This document shows positions 61,684 to 64,000 of a DNA stretch of 64,000 nt, piece by piece (the first letter of the stretch is position 1; each line of letters begins with the position of its first letter). The notes below the pieces were generated by a model, which worked only from the letters and a program-made list of their open reading frames with translations, was not told where the DNA came from and ran no database searches. Source of the DNA: Caldilineaceae bacterium (GTDB lineage: Bacteria; Chloroflexota; Anaerolineae; Caldilineales; Caldilineaceae); NCBI GenBank assembly GCA_020634755.1, contig JACKBC010000014.1, positions 62,001 to 126,000 of the forward strand, given 5' to 3'. The position numbers were made by a program, and so were the translations under genes.

Positions 61684-62374
61684 GGTAACTTCCCAAATTT
61701 TCCTGACCATTTTCGCAGTGCTTCTGGCCCTTTACGGCCTCTTTTGGCTGCTGGGGGTGCGACACAATCGGCGACGTGGCCGGTTGTTTTTGATGGCGTT
61801 TAATGACAGCACGGGCGCCACCATGTCAGTCCATTTTGGCCCAGATGGGCGCGGCTTTGTGGCCTATTTTGAGCCGGCGCCAGCCCCTTATGTTTATTTG
61901 GCCGTGCTCTTCCGGCCATCACCGCCGCAGACGTACTGGCTGCGGCCGTTGCTGCTGCACCGCGACCGGCTCTACCTGCGGGGTATCTTAACAGAGCCGC
62001 CGCGTAATGAACTAATTTGGACGCGCGGCCGCATACCCGACCGCGCCGCTGGACATGGTCCGCGCGCCCAGCTTTGGCAACGCAAAGTTCACCATACGAC
62101 CAATGTGGAATTTGAACTGCGAGGCCCGAACAGTGGCGCGCTGGAGAATGGCTTTCGGGCGCTGCATATGCGCTTTAGCCCCCTTTTGCTGCGTGTGAAC
62201 TTGCTGGGAGATACCGCCATTGAGCGGCGCTTGCGCAATCTGCACGCGGTTGATGCGCGGAACACGCCGGTCGATCTCCAACTCGATCTGACGGCGGCCA
62301 AGCTGCCCGCCGAGGAGATCGCGGCGCTGGTGGCGCAGGCGCGCGCTTTGGGGCGGGCAGCGCTGCTGGGGTGA
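61682..62374 (+). CDS. Hypothetical membrane-anchored protein (230 aa)
   Basis: Residues 4-28 are one hydrophobic helix (SQIFLTIFAVLLALYGLFWL), then a basic stretch RHNRRRG and a beta-rich soluble region of about 190 residues with no recognised motif. Start at 61682 overlaps ybaK head to head, and no ribosome site is visible; the frame is open to 61631, so a longer product is possible. It is convergent with the lipoprotein gene, with a 5-base gap. Confidence 0.6.
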   Translation: MVTSQIFLTIFAVLLALYGLFWLLGVRHNRRRGRLFLMAFNDSTGATMSVHFGPDGRGFVAYFEPAPAPYVYLAVLFRPSPPQTYWLRPLLLHRDRLYLRGILTEPPRNELIWTRGRIPDRAAGHGPRAQLWQRKVHHTTNVEFELRGPNSGALENGFRALHMRFSPLLLRVNLLGDTAIERRLRNLHAVDARNTPVDLQLDLTAAKLPAEEIAALVAQARALGRAALLG

Positions 62375-62379
62375 GCGGC

Positions 62380-63363
62380 TTATGGCGCTGGGAAATGGAC
62401 GGTCAGGTTGACATTGGCGGCCTGAATAATGGGCAGCAGCTCTTTGAGCAGCGGCAACACCCTCTCGGGCGCCAGGCCGCTACTGGCAAAGACATCGGTC
62501 AGGCCGGCATCGGTAGCCAGCGTTATCACGTTGGCCAATTCGCCATTTTGCCAACCAATGTGGGGCAGCACCTGGCCGTTGAGACTCATGAAGATGCCGG
62601 CGGGCTGCGTCTGAATGGCAATCTGCTGAATCCCCGCCTGGGTAGCGCCCGCTATCAATGCGGCCGGTAGTTGGAAGGCTTGCCAGGGCACGCCGGGCAA
62701 CATGGCCATATATTCATCTTCATGGATGCCGCTAGCGGTCCACGTGCCGTCAGGGGCGTAAAAGACCGGAATGTTAATTGTCGGGGGCGGATCACCCACG
62801 GCGGCCAGAAAATCAGCCTGCACCTGCTTGACATGGGCGGCATTGGCATCCTCCACGGCAAATGGGATGGCGGCCGCGCCCTCGGCCTGCGGAAAGCGCA
62901 CAATGACGCCCGCGCCGACGTTGCGTATATAAGGCAGCAGGTGCTGCGCCACCGGTTCACCGGCGCCCAGCATGGAGAGCACATTGGCCGCCGCGGCCAG
63001 CGAATCGGCGTCCCACTGGATAGACAGCATGGCGCGTCCGTTGATCAGAATTTGCAGACCGTCGGTACGGTTGTTGATTTGAATGTGCTGGATGTTGGCC
63101 GACTTGAGCCCATTGAGCGCACCCACTGTTAGGATGAGGCTGTCTGCCGCCGGCGTCAACTGGCTGACGGGTACGCCGCTAAAGCTGGGCTGGCCCGCGT
63201 CGTCATAGTCGATGATCAGCGCCGGCAGATCGATCACCGGCCCATGATCACCGACTGTGGCCGCTACGTGGCCGGCGCCCGACCGTGGCGTGCAGCCGGC
63301 CAGAATCAGCACAAGCATGCCGATGGAGGACGCCAGGCCAAGCCCACATTTACGCTGTATCAT
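62380..63363 (-). CDS. Hypothetical lipoprotein (327 aa)
   Basis: Start at 63363 (MIQRKCGLG) is preceded by ggagg at nine bases. The signal peptide ends in lipobox LILAGC (about Cys24), so it is anchored on the outer face of the membrane. The mature part appears to contain two similar halves: FSGVPVSQLTPAADSLILT...ALNGLKSANIQHIQINNRTDGLQILING and WTASGIHEDEYMAML...QAGIQQIAIQTQPAGIFMSLNG. It is not recognised as a known domain. Confidence 0.75.
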   Translation of the reverse strand: MIQRKCGLGLASSIGMLVLILAGCTPRSGAGHVAATVGDHGPVIDLPALIIDYDDAGQPSFSGVPVSQLTPAADSLILTVGALNGLKSANIQHIQINNRTDGLQILINGRAMLSIQWDADSLAAAANVLSMLGAGEPVAQHLLPYIRNVGAGVIVRFPQAEGAAAIPFAVEDANAAHVKQVQADFLAAVGDPPPTINIPVFYAPDGTWTASGIHEDEYMAMLPGVPWQAFQLPAALIAGATQAGIQQIAIQTQPAGIFMSLNGQVLPHIGWQNGELANVITLATDAGLTDVFASSGLAPERVLPLLKELLPIIQAANVNLTVHFPAP

Positions 63364-63617
63364 CGAATGGCCTCCAACTGGATGTAGAATGGGCGGAAAA
63401 GCGTTTGCCAATTTATGCTGCGGTTGAGTGAGAACCGGCGTTTTCAGTAGCTTCAACAGGCGTAACGAAACGCTGTTTCTCATTCAGCGCTGAGTATTAA
63501 AGCATTGTACACAGGCGCATATTGCGTGTCAATTGTTTCGCCAAAATGGGCGTGGCGTCCTATTTTTTATTGTAGATTCGATTCTCTATCTGACGGCAAT
63601 GTTGTATAATTAGTAGA

Positions 63618-63698
63618 CCGCAATCGCAAGTGATAGAGTGGGATTCAACAAACAAGACCAGCGCCTATCTCGCCAACACCGTTGCGGTGTACTGTTAA
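63618..63698. repeat. Hairpin repeat family B, copy 4
   Basis: gaccgcaatcgcaagtgatag at left; gccaacaccgttgcggtgta at right. It lies in the probable leader of the TrmI-type gene; a TATAAT at 63605-63610 precedes it. Confidence 0.7.
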
Positions 63699-63790
63699 CC
63701 GAGTAAGCAGCGGGCTTTTGATTGCGAATTTGCACGACTTATTTCCCGATAAAATTGCAACAATACAACGAGAGCGTGTTTACATAGCGT

Positions 63791-64000
63791 ATGTCCATAC
63801 AAGGTATGTCTACCCAAAGTATATCGACCCAGCGCGAAGCCAATATGATTGCCGCCGGCGATTTGGTATTGCTGATCACACTGGATAGCAAAGAGTTCCT
63901 GGTCACGGTCAAACCGGAGCAGGTGCTTCACACCCATCGCGGCCGCTTTCAGCATGACAGCCTGGTGGGCCAAACATTTGGTGCGACCGTTAACAGCGAA
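63791..64000 (+). CDS. trmI: tRNA (adenine-58-N1)-methyltransferase, TrmI-like (partial)
   Basis: Seventy N-terminal residues before the right edge. MIAAGDLVLLITLDSKEFLV, KPEQVLHTHRGRFQHDSLVG and QTFGATVNSE follow the small N-terminal domain of TrmI/GCD14-type enzymes, which methylate A58 of tRNA. The catalytic SAM domain is outside the window. In-frame Met codons at 63791, 63806 and 63845 make the start uncertain. Confidence 0.75.
   Translation, partial: MSIQGMSTQSISTQREANMIAAGDLVLLITLDSKEFLVTVKPEQVLHTHRGRFQHDSLVGQTFGATVNSE

Overview
The window looks like a Chloroflexota chromosome, most likely Anaerolineae/Caldilineae-like. This is inferred from gene content: a very large multi-GAF histidine kinase, ribose-type (CUT2) sugar importers with LacI regulators, a VKOR/DsbA pair, a PmpA/PmpB (YeeE/YedE) pair, a NB-ARC/TPR protein, GC-rich genes, and GC-poor spacers full of hairpin repeats. 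No rRNA, tRNA, CRISPR array or complete insertion sequence was recognised.

Layout. 1-8 kb: sugar and central metabolism (CocE-type hydrolase, ROK fructokinase, a reductive-dehalogenase-like Fe-S protein, PyrD, FGGY sugar kinase), with a repeat-rich spacer holding a small membrane protein. 8.2-16.6 kb: a co-directional signalling cassette of a six-GAF histidine kinase, a response regulator fused to an aminoglycoside-phosphotransferase-like domain, a P-loop ATPase, a band-7/SPFH-like membrane protein and a small membrane protein. 16.7-18.7 kb: a minus-strand thiol-redox operon (SelL-like, DsbA-like, VKOR). Three in-frame UGA codons in it fall exactly on the expected redox cysteines, and one pair is followed by an 8-bp hairpin with a GGU loop at bacterial SECIS spacing. 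I read SelL (UxxU) and DsbA (UxxC) as selenoproteins. 19-25 kb: a structured leader RNA, HAD and radical-SAM genes, cold-shock protein, isomerase, phosphatase, PLP enzyme and CBS protein. 25.7-27.2 kb: a rearrangement scar where a LacI gene and an enoyl-CoA hydratase gene truncate each other tail to tail.

27.4-36.9 kb: a minus-strand cluster of two ribose-type ABC importers (two binding proteins, two ATPases, two permeases) followed by methylthioribose kinase. 37-47 kb: further sugar catabolic genes (epimerase, LacI regulator, GH172, TIM-barrel isomerase, TPP enzyme, PhyH-type dioxygenase). 47-52.6 kb: APH-like kinase, a chimeric membrane protein, PmpAB, MFS transporter. 52.9-55.1 kb: a NB-ARC/TPR protein with a nearly DNA-identical repeat array, probably translated from a leaderless mRNA. 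55-64 kb: methionine gamma-lyase-like enzyme, arginase, SIS isomerase, NmrA-like protein, methyltransferase, YbaK, a lipoprotein and the start of a TrmI-type tRNA methyltransferase.

A feature of the whole window is that most spacers carry a hairpin built from inverted short words. At least seven unrelated families are present, several in multiple copies.
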